Assembly (NCBI RefSeq): GCF_001888185.1
Contig: NZ_CP016364.1
Coordinates: 2,108,001-2,172,000, forward strand
Length of the DNA stretch: 64,000 nucleotides
Origin: Phaeobacter porticola
Lineage (GTDB): Bacteria > Pseudomonadota > Alphaproteobacteria > Rhodobacterales > Rhodobacteraceae
Direction of reading: 5' to 3'
Below are positions 16,996 through 26,285 of this stretch, piece by piece. The translations under genes were made by a program, and so were the position numbers. Within the stretch, counting starts at the first letter, position 1. Each line of letters begins with the position of its first letter. The notes below the pieces were generated by a model. It was given only the letters and a program-made list of their open reading frames with translations, was not told the DNA's origin and made no database searches.

Positions 16996-17303
16996 TGCCC
17001 CGCCCCTTTACCCCGAAAATCATCACCGCCAACGACCTGCTTGAGGGCGACGTGATCTATTTTACCGACACCAACAGCTGGAGCCGTGAGCTGACAGAGG
17101 CCGAGCTGATCGAAGATGAGGCCGAAGCCCAGCTGCGCCTTCTGGAAGCGGAGAAAGACGCGCTGCGCGTGGTGGGCATCTACCTCACCGATGCGAAATC
17201 CGGCGACAATGGCCCGGAACCCACTCATTTCCGCGAAGATTTCCGCCGCACCGGCCCATCCAACTATCGCCACGGCAAACAGGAGGCCGCAGCAAATGTA
17301 TAA
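16995..17303 (+). CDS. DUF2849 protein of the sulfite reductase operon
   Basis: The 102-residue protein (PRPFTPKIITANDLLEGDVIYFT...) matches the DUF2849 family, small proteins nearly always found just before cysI in alphaproteobacteria. Its function is not established; the fixed location suggests a role in sulfite reductase maturation or electron delivery. Its stop overlaps the cysI start by 8 bases and its start overlaps the cysG stop. Confidence 0.88.
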   Translation: MPRPFTPKIITANDLLEGDVIYFTDTNSWSRELTEAELIEDEAEAQLRLLEAEKDALRVVGIYLTDAKSGDNGPEPTHFREDFRRTGPSNYRHGKQEAAANV

Positions 17304-18960
17304 GTACAACGACTTCGACACCGCCTTTCTGGCAGAACGCAACGCCCAGTTCCGCGCCCAGGTTGAACGCCGCATTGACGGATCGCTGACCGAGGATGAA
17401 TTCAAGCCGCTACGCCTGATGAACGGCCTTTATCTACAGCTGCACGCCTATATGCTGCGGGTGGCGATCCCCTATGGCACGCTGAACTCTGACCAGATGC
17501 GCGCCCTGGCGCTGCTGGCGGAGAAGTGGGACAAGGGTTACGGCCATTTCACCACCCGTCAGAACATCCAGTATAACTGGCCCAAGCTGCGCGATGTGCC
17601 TGATATGCTGGACGCGCTGGCCGAGGTTGGCCTGCACGCAATCCAGACCTCCGGCAACACCATCCGCAATGTGACCTCGGATCATTTTGCCGCCGCCGCC
17701 AAGGATGAGCTGACCGACCCCCGCCCCTATGCCGAGCTGATCCGCCAGTGGTCCACCGACCACCCGGAATTCCAGTTCCTGGGCCGCAAGTTCAAGATTG
17801 CCATCACCGGCAGCTCCACCGACCGCGCTGTGACCCGCGCGCATGACATCGGCCTGCGCATGGTCGAACGCGACGGTGTGGCCGGGTTTGAGGTGATCGT
17901 GGGCGGTGGCCTTGGCCGCACGCCGCTGATTGGCAAGGTGATCCGCGATTACCTGCCGCAAGCCGATCTGCTGCCCTATCTGGAATCTGTGCTGGCGGTC
18001 TATAACCTGCTGGGTCGGCGCGACAACAAATATAAGGCCCGCATCAAGATCACTGTTTTGGAAAACGGCATCGACACCATCCGCGAGATGGTTGAAGAGC
18101 GGTTTGAAGAGCGCCGCAGGGCCTTTGACGGCACCGATCAGCTGCTGCTGGAGGAGATCACGGCGCATTTCACCCCGCCCAAACTGCGCGGTGGCAATGT
18201 GGAAACATATCTGGCCGCCTATGACGCAGATCCGGTGTTCCGCTCCTGGGCGGACACCAATCTGGCGGCGCACCGCGATGACAACCACGCCATCGTCACC
18301 ATCTCGATCAAGGCGCATGGCCAGACGCCGGGCGATGCCACCGCCGCGCAGATGCGCGGGATGGCGGATCTGGCAGAACGGTTCGGCTATAATGAGCTGC
18401 GCATCAGCCATGAGCAGAACGTGATCCTGCCGCATGTCCATAAATCGGACCTGCCTGCGCTGCATGCCAAGCTGAAAGAGCACGGGCTGGCCACCGCCAA
18501 TGTCGGATTGATCTCCGATATTATTGCCTGCCCCGGCATGGATTACTGCGCGCTGGCCACCGCCCGGTCGATCCCGGTGGCGCAGGAAATCGCCAGCCGT
18601 TTTGATGAGCTGAAGCTGGAACATGATGTGGGCCACCTCCAGATCAAGATTTCCGGCTGCATCAACGCCTGCGGTCACCACCATGTCGGCCACATCGGCA
18701 TTCTTGGCCTCGACCGCGCCGGGGTGGAGAACTACCAGATCACCCTTGGCGGCGACGCGACTGAGACCGCCGCCATTGGCACCCGCACCGGACCCGGTTT
18801 CGCCTATGATGAAATCGTGCCTGCGGTGGAACGCCTGATCACCGCCTATCTCTCTCTGCGCGACAGCGCCGAGGAAACCTTCCTCCAGACCTATCGTCGC
18901 GTCGGCATGGATCCGTTCAAGGCCGCGCTTTACCCCGAGGCCCAGAAAAAGGTTGCTTAG
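17296..18960 (+). CDS. cysI: Nitrite/sulfite reductase hemoprotein (CysI-type)
   Basis: Assimilatory sulfite reductase, reducing sulfite to sulfide with six electrons on a siroheme-[4Fe-4S] centre. From ATG 17296 (MYKYND) it has 554 residues. N-terminal GHFTTRQNIQYNW binds the siroheme region. The cluster cysteines are in CPGMDYC and SGCINACGHHHVGHIG. The frame is open back to 17116, but that overlaps the DUF2849 gene in another phase, so the later start is right. Linked by gene order to siroheme synthesis upstream and cysH downstream. Confidence 0.96.
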   Translation: MYKYNDFDTAFLAERNAQFRAQVERRIDGSLTEDEFKPLRLMNGLYLQLHAYMLRVAIPYGTLNSDQMRALALLAEKWDKGYGHFTTRQNIQYNWPKLRDVPDMLDALAEVGLHAIQTSGNTIRNVTSDHFAAAAKDELTDPRPYAELIRQWSTDHPEFQFLGRKFKIAITGSSTDRAVTRAHDIGLRMVERDGVAGFEVIVGGGLGRTPLIGKVIRDYLPQADLLPYLESVLAVYNLLGRRDNKYKARIKITVLENGIDTIREMVEERFEERRRAFDGTDQLLLEEITAHFTPPKLRGGNVETYLAAYDADPVFRSWADTNLAAHRDDNHAIVTISIKAHGQTPGDATAAQMRGMADLAERFGYNELRISHEQNVILPHVHKSDLPALHAKLKEHGLATANVGLISDIIACPGMDYCALATARSIPVAQEIASRFDELKLEHDVGHLQIKISGCINACGHHHVGHIGILGLDRAGVENYQITLGGDATETAAIGTRTGPGFAYDEIVPAVERLITAYLSLRDSAEETFLQTYRRVGMDPFKAALYPEAQKKVA

Positions 18961-18964
18961 CACC

Positions 18965-19744
18965 ATGGTCAATGCAGCGGCACTACCGACTGACACACGC
19001 CAAGGCCCGAGCAGTGCGCATCAGCTGGCACTGGCAACAAAAGTGGATGCGCTCAATGCGCGCTTCCGCCACCACTCTGCCACCTCCGTGATGGAGGGCG
19101 CGCTCAAGGATGCGGGCCATATCGCGTTGGTCTCCAGCTTTGGCGCGGAATCCGTCGTGCTGCTGCATATGGCAGCGGTGATTGATCCGATGACGCCGGT
19201 GGTCTTTGTCGACACCGAGTTGTTGTTCACCGAAACGCTGGTCTATCAGCAGGAGGTGAGCGAGCGGCTGGGCCTGCGCAACGTACAGGTGATCCGCGCC
19301 GCTGATATCGCCGAAAAAGACCCCTATGGCGCGCTGCGGTTCTCGGATACCGACGCCTGCTGCGCCCTGCGCAAGACCGCGCCGCTGCAACAGGCGCTAG
19401 CGGGGTTTGATGGCTGGATCACCGGGCGCAAGCGGTTTCAGGCGGGATCCCGCGCGGCGCTGGACTTCTTCGAGGTGGAAGAAACCGCCACTGGCCCCAC
19501 CGGTCGGCTGAAGATCAACCCGCTGGCCCATTGGGCGCCACAGGATGTGCGCGCCTATATGGATGAAAACAGATTGCCCCGTCACCCGCTGGTGGCCAAG
19601 GGCTACCCCTCAATCGGCTGCGCCCCCTGCACCTCGCCCGTCAAGGAAGGCGAAGATCCGCGGGCCGGGCGCTGGCGCAACCAAGACAAGGAAGAATGCG
19701 GCATCCACGTGGTGGATGGCAAATTCATTCGCACAGGAGCCTGA
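18965..19744 (+). CDS. cysH: Adenylyl-sulfate (APS) reductase, CysH family
   Basis: Reduces activated sulfate to sulfite. The 259-residue protein starts 4 bp after the cysI stop. It contains DACCALRK, GCAPC and KEECGIH. The CC...CxxC pattern ligates a [4Fe-4S] cluster and marks the APS-using class; the plain PAPS reductase of enterics lacks it. The P-loop-like SSFGAESVVLLHMAA and active-site ECGIH are intact. A TTG 4 codons earlier is possible but less likely. Confidence 0.94.
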   Translation: MVNAAALPTDTRQGPSSAHQLALATKVDALNARFRHHSATSVMEGALKDAGHIALVSSFGAESVVLLHMAAVIDPMTPVVFVDTELLFTETLVYQQEVSERLGLRNVQVIRAADIAEKDPYGALRFSDTDACCALRKTAPLQQALAGFDGWITGRKRFQAGSRAALDFFEVEETATGPTGRLKINPLAHWAPQDVRAYMDENRLPRHPLVAKGYPSIGCAPCTSPVKEGEDPRAGRWRNQDKEECGIHVVDGKFIRTGA

Positions 19745-19747
19745 CAG

Positions 19748-20146
19748 ATGAGCGTGATTGTGACCGATACGGGCTTTGGCCCCGACAGCTGGACGGCGGG
19801 CTTTGACAGCGAAACTGCCATTGAGATGCAGCCGGATGCCGATCCGGCGGCTCTGTCCAACCAACTGCCGGGGCTGGAGATGATCCGTATTCATTTCCCC
19901 AGCTTTGCCGATGGCCGGGGCTTTACCCTGGCCCGCCGTCTGCGGCTGGCGGGTTACACCGGGCGTCTGCGCGCCTATGGCCATGTGCTGGCCGATCAAT
20001 ATGCGATGGCGCGGCGCTCCGGGTTTGACGAGGTGGAGATCAGCGAGGATCTGGCCGCCCGTCAGCCCCAGGAGCAATGGCTTGCCCGTGCCAATTGGCA
20101 GGCGCATGATTATCAGGCCCGCCTGCGCGGCACCGCCGCGCGCTAA
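19748..20146 (+). CDS. DUF934 oxidoreductase-associated protein
   Basis: The 132-residue protein has the DUF934 pattern: IRIHFPSFADGRGFTLARRLR, YTGRLRAYGHVLADQYAMARRSGFDEVEI. The family is invariably encoded beside cysH/cysI. Its role is unproven, and it has been proposed to assist sulfite reductase. Starts 3 bp after the cysH stop; last gene of the operon. Confidence 0.9.
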   Translation: MSVIVTDTGFGPDSWTAGFDSETAIEMQPDADPAALSNQLPGLEMIRIHFPSFADGRGFTLARRLRLAGYTGRLRAYGHVLADQYAMARRSGFDEVEISEDLAARQPQEQWLARANWQAHDYQARLRGTAAR

Positions 20147-20186
20147 GCCAGCCAGCCTCCGCTTCTATGGAATTCCCCCCTCAGAC

Positions 20187-20216
20187 CCGGCTCCGTTGCG
20201 CCCTGCGCGGAGCCGG
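20187..20216 (+). terminator. Terminator of the cys operon
   Basis: CCGGCTCCG at 20187-20195 pairs with CGGAGCCGG at 20208-20216 around a GC-rich loop, followed by TTTCTG. Confidence 0.75.
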
Positions 20217-20294
20217 TTTCTGAAAACAGGGGTTTTCCTGACCTGTATCAAAGATTAATCAGAGGTGCCGGATATTCCTCCGGTAATGGATCCG

Positions 20295-21185
20295 ATGAAC
20301 GAGATGACACCCGTGACCGATACTGTGACAGACCCGAAACTGGCCCAAGATCCGGCCTCGAAACCAGCCAAGGCCGTGCCCGCCCTGCCCGACGCCCAGA
20401 CCGTGACCGAGGTCAAGCACTGGACCGACCGGCTGTTCTCCTTCAAGGTGACGCGCCCTGCTTCCCTGCGCTTCCGCTCGGGCGAGTTTGTGATGATCGG
20501 TCTGATGAACGATCCCGATCCCAAGACCGGCAAGGTGAAGCCACTCCTGCGCGCCTATTCCATCGCCTCCCCCAGCTGGGACGAGGAAATGGAATTCTAC
20601 TCGATCAAGGTGCAGGACGGCCCGCTGACCTCGCGCTTGCAGCACATCAAGGTGGGCGATGAAATCATCCTGCGCCCGAAACCCGTTGGCACGCTGGTGC
20701 ATGACGCGCTGATTCCCGGCAAACGCATCTGGTTCTTTGCCACCGGCACCGGTTTTGCGCCCTTTGCGAGCCTGCTGCGCGAGCCGGAGACCTATGAGAA
20801 ATTCGACGAGGTGATCATCACCCACACCTGCCGCGAAGCAGGCGAGCTGACCTATGGCCGTGAGCTGATCGAAAGCCTGAAGACCGATGAGCTGCTGAAC
20901 GAGGTGATCGGCGAAGGCTTCTGGAAGAAGATCAAATACTACCCGACCACCACCCGTGAAGAGAGCGCCAAGATGGGCCGCATCACCGATCTGATGCGCT
21001 CTGGCGAGGCGTTTGCCGATCTTGGCGTGCCGCCGCTGAACCCGGAAAGCGACCGCGCGATGATCTGCGGCAACCTGGCGTTCAATCTGGAACTGAAAGA
21101 CCTGTTTGAAAACACCTATGGTCTGGAAGAAGGCGCCAATTCCAAGCCCGCGCATTTCGTGGTGGAAAAGGCGTTTCTGGACTGA
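20295..21185 (+). CDS. fpr: Ferredoxin--NADP+ reductase
   Basis: FAD enzyme moving electrons between NADPH and ferredoxin/flavodoxin. It could supply the sulfite reductase just upstream, though it has its own transcript after a terminator. The protein has the FAD motif RAYSIASPSWDEEMEFYSI, the NADP-binding GTGFAPFASLLREPE and the C-terminal VEKAFLD of subclass I bacterial Fpr. Start uncertain: GTG 20265 and ATGs at 20286, 20295 and 20304 are in frame. The ATG at 20295 has GGA seven bases upstream. The first 25-30 residues are Pro/Ala-rich and low-complexity. Confidence 0.93.
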   Translation: MNEMTPVTDTVTDPKLAQDPASKPAKAVPALPDAQTVTEVKHWTDRLFSFKVTRPASLRFRSGEFVMIGLMNDPDPKTGKVKPLLRAYSIASPSWDEEMEFYSIKVQDGPLTSRLQHIKVGDEIILRPKPVGTLVHDALIPGKRIWFFATGTGFAPFASLLREPETYEKFDEVIITHTCREAGELTYGRELIESLKTDELLNEVIGEGFWKKIKYYPTTTREESAKMGRITDLMRSGEAFADLGVPPLNPESDRAMICGNLAFNLELKDLFENTYGLEEGANSKPAHFVVEKAFLD

Positions 21186-21260
21186 TCGGGATCGACGTGC
21201 GGCGCTGCTTCTGGTGCTCGCAGGGGAACCTCTGGTCCCGACACAAAATATCACCCGAAA

Positions 21261-21289
21261 CGGCAACGCGGTTCATCATCGCGTTGCCG
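21261..21289 (+). terminator. Terminator after fpr
   Basis: A perfect 10-bp stem (CGGCAACGCG / CGCGTTGCCG) with a 9-base loop lies 75 bp past the fpr stop, followed by TGACATTTTC. Confidence 0.75.
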
Positions 21290-21696
21290 TGACATTTTCA
21301 TCAAGACAGTGTTCGGCATGGTCAAGCATTCAGCACAAACCGGACAGACTATCCGTTTTTCAGTGACGGCTCGATAGCATGGCGATGACTTTCGCCCTCC
21401 CCGTCATTAACAGCGCGAAGTGTCCAAAGGCGATGGTGCTGGACAAGGACGACACCGCTGTCGGGGAACTGGCGTTTGTTGCGCGTTGATGTGAGTGGCG
21501 TGGATTTTGCGAGCTGACGCATCTGTCTGACGATTGGGACCTTCTCAATCTAATGACAGGAGGGTCTGATGACCAATCAATATGGTCCCAAACTGCGCCA
21601 ACGTTTTCTAAAAAGATATGCGGATCAAGGGTCGGCAGCCGAAGACACCGACGATGTACCTGCGTGCGATGCGCGATTTGCGCAGCAATGTCCCGA

Positions 21697-21792
21697 GAGG
21701 GGGTCGCAGTCTCCAACCATCGGCTCCTCCGCGCGGATGCCAGCACTGCTGGCTTTCGATGGAAAGACTACCGTATCAAGCGCATACACCGC
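21697..21792 (+). pseudogene. Remnant of an IS91-family transposase
   Basis: About 30 codons read EGVAVSNHRLLRADASTAGF then RWKDYRIKR. This resembles the conserved VAISNxR...FRWKDYR segment of IS91-type rolling-circle transposases. No reading frame continues on either side, so only a fragment survives. The flanking DNA (21290-22011) has no recognisable gene. It is the only trace of a mobile element in the window. Confidence 0.6.
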
Positions 21793-22011
21793 CCGTCGTC
21801 ACGCAACCGTTTGCTCTCAACGTGCGACACTGCGGCTGTAACCCACAATCCCCACAGACCCAAAACAGCCCGCGCGTTCCTCCTTGTCAGATTTGTCACC
21901 GCAACAGATCACGCCGAACAGCAGCCACAGACCTTAGACTTTGCTGCCGTTCATCGCTCCTAATTCAATGGCCGTTTTGCCGAAAATCGAGAAACAATCG
22001 TCACGCCGGTG

Positions 22012-23232
22012 TCATTTGCGTCTAGTGATGAGTAACCTATCGGTGGCCAGTTTGATTTGGTTCAAGTAGCTTTCATGCCCATCCACAACAGACATCGCCA
22101 GGTCCGGTGCCCCTGTCTGTCCTGCCAGCGCAATCTGAGCGCAGAACCAATTGAGAACCGCGCCGCGCGGCAGTGTTTCGGCAGGTGGAAAATCCTGCTC
22201 AACTGCAGGGGCTTTCGCAATCTCACCGTTGAGTAATTTGGTGGCAAAAGCCGGGTCAGCAATAAAGGGACGACCCATCCCGATCAGGTCGGTCTTGCCG
22301 CTAGCAATGGCGTCGTTCATGACGTTGGAGGACCGAAACCCTCCGGTGACCATGAGGGGAATATTCAAGGCATCATTGATGGCAGCGGCGTAGTCCAGAA
22401 AATAGGCTTCGCGTATCTGAGTTGATCCGCTTTTCGACGCATGTTGATACGCTGTCGGCTCTTCGAAATTGCCGCCCGAGATTTCGATAAAATCCACGCC
22501 CTCTGCTTCCAGCATGACGGCCACTTGAACTGAATCCGCGTGGTCGAACCCACCTTTCTGGAAATCGGACGAGTTCAGTTTGACGGCAACGATGAAGCCC
22601 GGATCAACCGCTTTCCGAACGGCTCTGACCACCTCGATTGCTAGCCGAGCCCTGTTTTCCAAAGCACCACCCCAGCGGTCGGTACGGGTGTTTATCCGGG
22701 GCGATAGCGCGGAACTAAGCAGGTAACCATGTGCGGCATGAACCTCGACGCCATCAAACCCAGCCTCCTGTGCAAGCCTTGCAGACCGCACGAATTTTGC
22801 GATGATCTCTTCAAATTCGGCCTCGCTTGCTGGTGTCGGCTTGCCATAGCCGGGTAAATCTAGCTGGACGTCTGATATCGATGTCGGATGGGCATTGATT
22901 GCCTCAGGCGTTTGCCGTCCTGCGTGGGCAAGTTGAGCAAGGATTTTCGCACCACCACTCTTGCCTGCTGCGGCAAGCGCTGAAACGCGCTTCATGTCCG
23001 AACTGGGGTCCAATACAAAGTTGCCAGCATGTTCGAGATGCATCCGATCAACGGGTGTGTTCCCTGTGATCAAAAGCGCGGCCCCCCCTTTGCTCCATTG
23101 CGCAAAGAGGTCAATCTGGGCCTGCGTGGGATTGTTGTATTCGTCCGCAAGCGCTTCCGACATTGCGGATTTTACGATGCGATTTTTCAGTGTGACACTG
23201 TTTGGCAGCGTCAAGTGTTGGCCGATATTCAT
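22012..23232 (-). CDS. NADH:flavin oxidoreductase (Old Yellow Enzyme family)
   Basis: FMN-dependent ene-reductase of 406 residues. The TIM barrel shows KNRIVKSAMSEALAD, QLAHAGRQTP, the active-site HAAHGYLLSSALSPRINTRTDRWGG, VTGGFRS and IGMGRPFIADP. It is the single-domain OYE type without the C-terminal NADH/Fe-S domain. The ArsR regulator gene ends 2 bp upstream, so the two form an operon with the regulator first. OYEs reduce activated alkenes and electrophiles, suggesting detoxification; the substrate is unknown. Confidence 0.93.
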   Translation of the reverse strand: MNIGQHLTLPNSVTLKNRIVKSAMSEALADEYNNPTQAQIDLFAQWSKGGAALLITGNTPVDRMHLEHAGNFVLDPSSDMKRVSALAAAGKSGGAKILAQLAHAGRQTPEAINAHPTSISDVQLDLPGYGKPTPASEAEFEEIIAKFVRSARLAQEAGFDGVEVHAAHGYLLSSALSPRINTRTDRWGGALENRARLAIEVVRAVRKAVDPGFIVAVKLNSSDFQKGGFDHADSVQVAVMLEAEGVDFIEISGGNFEEPTAYQHASKSGSTQIREAYFLDYAAAINDALNIPLMVTGGFRSSNVMNDAIASGKTDLIGMGRPFIADPAFATKLLNGEIAKAPAVEQDFPPAETLPRGAVLNWFCAQIALAGQTGAPDLAMSVVDGHESYLNQIKLATDRLLITRRK

Positions 23233-23234
23233 AA

Positions 23235-23534
23235 CTACAGTTCCTCCGCCAGTATTTTCAGGGCTGCTTTGATCGCGTCTTCGTTACGTCTGTAAAAGGT
23301 CCATTGCCCATGCCGTTCTGATGTAACAAGCCCAGCGTCTTTGAGCAGGCGCATGTAGGTCGAGATTGTTGATTGTGAGAGGTTTGCCCTCTCCTGAATA
23401 TAGCCGACGCAGACCCCGCTCAGGTCAGCGTGTTCCGGCAGGGCTGGTGGGAAATTGGAGCGATCCTTGAGCCATGCCAAAATCTGGCGACGAACCGGGT
23501 TGTTGAGAGCCGACAGAGTTTTATCAATATCCAT
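23235..23534 (-). CDS. ArsR family transcriptional regulator
   Basis: From the ATG at 23534 the protein is 99 residues with the ArsR winged helix: LSALNNPVRRQILAWLKD (N-terminal), NLSQSTISTYMRLLKDAGLVTSERHGQWTFYRRN (HTH and wing). A lone cysteine (SGVCVGYIQ) just before the recognition helices could be a redox or electrophile sensor; this is inference. First gene of the OYE operon, with a perfect palindrome immediately upstream (23541-23556), so autorepression is likely. Confidence 0.9.
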   Translation of the reverse strand: MDIDKTLSALNNPVRRQILAWLKDRSNFPPALPEHADLSGVCVGYIQERANLSQSTISTYMRLLKDAGLVTSERHGQWTFYRRNEDAIKAALKILAEEL

Positions 23535-23540
23535 ATATCG

Positions 23541-23556
23541 GTATATCGCGATATAC
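23541..23556. promoter_or_regulatory. 16-bp palindromic operator of the ArsR/OYE operon
   Basis: GTATATCG-CGATATAC is a perfect 16-bp palindrome six bases before the ArsR start, with a further ATATATCG half-site overlapping the start codon. Its position covers the ribosome site and promoter region, fitting autorepression. Confidence 0.75.
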
Positions 23557-23740
23557 TGTTTCAGAGTCAAGTGACCTGACTTAAGATTTTGAGAACGCCG
23601 CCGCTAGCACAATGCAGCAACGTGGTAGCCGTGAGCTCGGAACGGGCATTCCGCCCCGAGCCTCAGGGTCATGATCTGCACCAGCGCATACAATAGGCTG
23701 ACGTCATCGCGCCCTGTTTTTGCGCTTAACCTCGCCCAAA

Positions 23741-26188
23741 TCAGCTGCGCATCCGGCTGGCAGAGGGGTCATGCAGCGCCGTCAGGCTCAGGTCGGCCGG
23801 GATCTTCTCGCCTTCGACCAGGACGAACCAGTCGCCCTGCGGTAGGGATTGCCGGTCCTGCCCATCAGTCGGCGACACAAAGCACAGGCCAACCGCCGCG
23901 CCAACCGACTGCCCATAGCCACCAGAGGTGACATAGCCCGCGATCCGATCTCCCTGCATGACCGGTTCATTGTGATAAAGCAGCGGCGCCGGATCGCGCA
24001 GCTTGATCGAGGCCAGGAACGGCCCTGCCCCCTCGGCCGCGCGGGCGACATAGGCGTCGCGCCCGACAAATGCGATGGGCTTGTCCGGCTTGCAGGTGAA
24101 CTCCAGCCCCATCTGATGCGGCGCATCGGCATAGGCCATATCGTGACCCCAGTGCAGAAATCCCTTTTCGATCCGCAGCGCATTCAGCGCCTCGCCGCCA
24201 ACCAGCTTCAGACCAAAGGGGGCACCGGCCTCCATCAGCACCTCAAACACATGTTCCGCAAAGTCGGGAGAGATGAAAATCTCCCAGCCCAGCTCACCAG
24301 TATAGGACAGCCGCTGTGCAAACACCGGAGCGTGGCCAATGTGGAAATGCTGCAACGCGTTAAACCGGAAGGCCTCATTCGTCAGATCAATGTCCGCAAC
24401 CGCCGCCAGCACATCCCGCGCCTTTGGCCCGGCCAGGGACAAGACCCCATAATGCGCGGTGACATCGCGCAGCCGCACATCTTCGCCCGGCAAGATATGC
24501 CGTGTCAGATGATCCCGGTCGCGGCGGGTGTGCGAAATCGACGACATCACCATAAACGCCTCTGGCCCGTGACGGGCAACGGTCACATCGCTCTCAATAC
24601 CGCCGCGCTCGTTCAGCATCAGCGTATAGGCCACCCGCCCGACCTTCAGCGCCATATTGTTGGTGCAGACCCTCTGCAGGAATGCTTCGGCATCCGCGCC
24701 TTCGACCATCAGTTTGCCCAGCATGGTATAGTCGATCAAGCCAACCCCCTCGCGCACCGCCTGCTGTTCCGCCTGCGCTGCATCAAACCAGTTTTGGCGG
24801 CCAAAGCTGTAATCGATCCGTGGGGTCTCGCCCTCGGACGCAAAGAACAGCGGGCGCTCCCAGCCCTGCACCTCACCAAAGCAGGCACCACGGGCCTTCA
24901 TCGGATGGTAGAACGGCGTGCGCCGCAGCCCTCGCGCTGTTTCGCGCTGCCGGTTCGGCCAATGCATCGCATAGGTCAGCACCAGCGTTTCCGGGCAGCG
25001 TTCGCGCAAATAGGGGTCGCGGGCCTGAAACGCCTCCAGCCGGGCCGGGTCCATCTCAGAGAGATCCATGGTCGGATGCCCTGCAATGATCCAATCCGCC
25101 AGCGCCTTGCCCGCGCCGGACCCCGATTGGATCCCGGTCGAGTTCACCCCCGCCAGCACATAGTAGTTCTTGAGATCCGGGGCCTCGCCCAGGGTGAAAC
25201 GCCCGTCATGCGAATAGCTCTCTGGTCCGTTGAAAAAGGTGCGTATGCCGGTCTCCTGTAACAGCGGCACCCGGTTCATTGCCAGCTCCAGCACCTCCAT
25301 CACGTCATCTTCAACAAAGGGCAGGCTGTCGAATTCAAAGCTCTCTGGAATGCCTTTGGTGGCCCAGGGTTTGGCGTGAAAATGCGCGAAACCAAACAGC
25401 AGTTTGCCTGCGTCTTCTTTCCAATAAGTGCCGTCGCAATAGGACCGCAGCACCGGCAGATCGCCGGGCAGATCCTTGATGGGTTCGGTGACCAGATAAT
25501 AGTGCTCGCAGGCATGCAGCGGCACGCCGACACCGTTCTGCTGGCCCAGCTCCCGCGCCCACATACCGGCACAATTGACCACAACATCCGCCGTAATGGT
25601 GCCCTGATCAGTGCGCACACCGGTGGCCCTGCCCCCTTCTGTCAGCACCTCTGCGACCTTCACATGTTCAAATATCTGCGCGCCATTCATCCGCGCGCCC
25701 TTGGCCAGCGCCTGCGTCAGATCCACCGGATTGGCCGACCCGTCAGACGGCATGTGGATTCCGCCCAAAACCCCGTCGGCATTCATCAAAGGCCAGCGCT
25801 CCGCGATCTCTTCGGTGCTGAGATAATGCGCCTCTACCCCGTAGAGCGCTGCAAAATCCGCTTTGCGCTTCAGCTCAGCCAGACGCTCGTCATTGACGGC
25901 GATTGAGATCGACCCCGACTGGCGAAAGCCGGGGTTCTGGCCGGTTTCTACCTCGATCTGCTGCAACAGCTCGACCCCGTATGACGCAAAGGCCGTGGTG
26001 GCATGGCTACCCTGTAATTGCCCGACCAGCCCCGCCGCGTGCCATGTGGTGCCAGAGGTCAGCTGTTTGCGTTCCAGCAAGACCACATCGGTCCAGCCCT
26101 CGCGCGCCAGATGATAGGCAACAGAACAACCGTGGATGCCGCCGCCGATAATGACGACCTGCGCGGTCTGAGGAAGGGGTTTGGCCAT
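23741..26188 (-). CDS. FAD-dependent dimethylglycine/sarcosine dehydrogenase-like protein with GcvT domains
   Basis: An 815-residue two-part enzyme. The N-terminal half (1-400) is a DAO-type FAD oxidase: VVIIGGGIHGCSVAYHLA, then LTSGTTWHAAGL with the His that carries covalent FAD in this family. The C-terminal half (about 430-800) is a GcvT-like tetrahydrofolate-binding aminomethyl-transfer domain. Such enzymes oxidatively demethylate dimethylglycine, sarcosine or related N-methyl compounds and load the one-carbon unit onto folate. The exact substrate is unclear. It is divergent from a GntR regulator across a twin-palindrome operator. Confidence 0.88.
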   Translation of the reverse strand: MAKPLPQTAQVVIIGGGIHGCSVAYHLAREGWTDVVLLERKQLTSGTTWHAAGLVGQLQGSHATTAFASYGVELLQQIEVETGQNPGFRQSGSISIAVNDERLAELKRKADFAALYGVEAHYLSTEEIAERWPLMNADGVLGGIHMPSDGSANPVDLTQALAKGARMNGAQIFEHVKVAEVLTEGGRATGVRTDQGTITADVVVNCAGMWARELGQQNGVGVPLHACEHYYLVTEPIKDLPGDLPVLRSYCDGTYWKEDAGKLLFGFAHFHAKPWATKGIPESFEFDSLPFVEDDVMEVLELAMNRVPLLQETGIRTFFNGPESYSHDGRFTLGEAPDLKNYYVLAGVNSTGIQSGSGAGKALADWIIAGHPTMDLSEMDPARLEAFQARDPYLRERCPETLVLTYAMHWPNRQRETARGLRRTPFYHPMKARGACFGEVQGWERPLFFASEGETPRIDYSFGRQNWFDAAQAEQQAVREGVGLIDYTMLGKLMVEGADAEAFLQRVCTNNMALKVGRVAYTLMLNERGGIESDVTVARHGPEAFMVMSSISHTRRDRDHLTRHILPGEDVRLRDVTAHYGVLSLAGPKARDVLAAVADIDLTNEAFRFNALQHFHIGHAPVFAQRLSYTGELGWEIFISPDFAEHVFEVLMEAGAPFGLKLVGGEALNALRIEKGFLHWGHDMAYADAPHQMGLEFTCKPDKPIAFVGRDAYVARAAEGAGPFLASIKLRDPAPLLYHNEPVMQGDRIAGYVTSGGYGQSVGAAVGLCFVSPTDGQDRQSLPQGDWFVLVEGEKIPADLSLTALHDPSASRMRS

Positions 26189-26221
26189 GTCAGAATCTCC
26201 TGCCGGGGTAAGATTTGATTC

Positions 26222-26256
26222 TGGTATATACCAATAATAATTCTTGGTCTATACCA
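26222..26256. promoter_or_regulatory. Twin GntR-type operator between the dehydrogenase and its regulator
   Basis: TGGTATATACCA at 26222-26233 is a perfect 12-bp palindrome. TGGTCTATACCA at 26245-26256 is the same with one mismatch. Centres are 23 bp apart, about two helical turns. GGT-N4-ACC dyads are typical for GntR/HutC regulators. The pair lies between divergent starts at 26188 and 26286. Confidence 0.85.
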
Positions 26257-26285
26257 GATAAGATGCTAGCCCTTAGGGACAGCCA

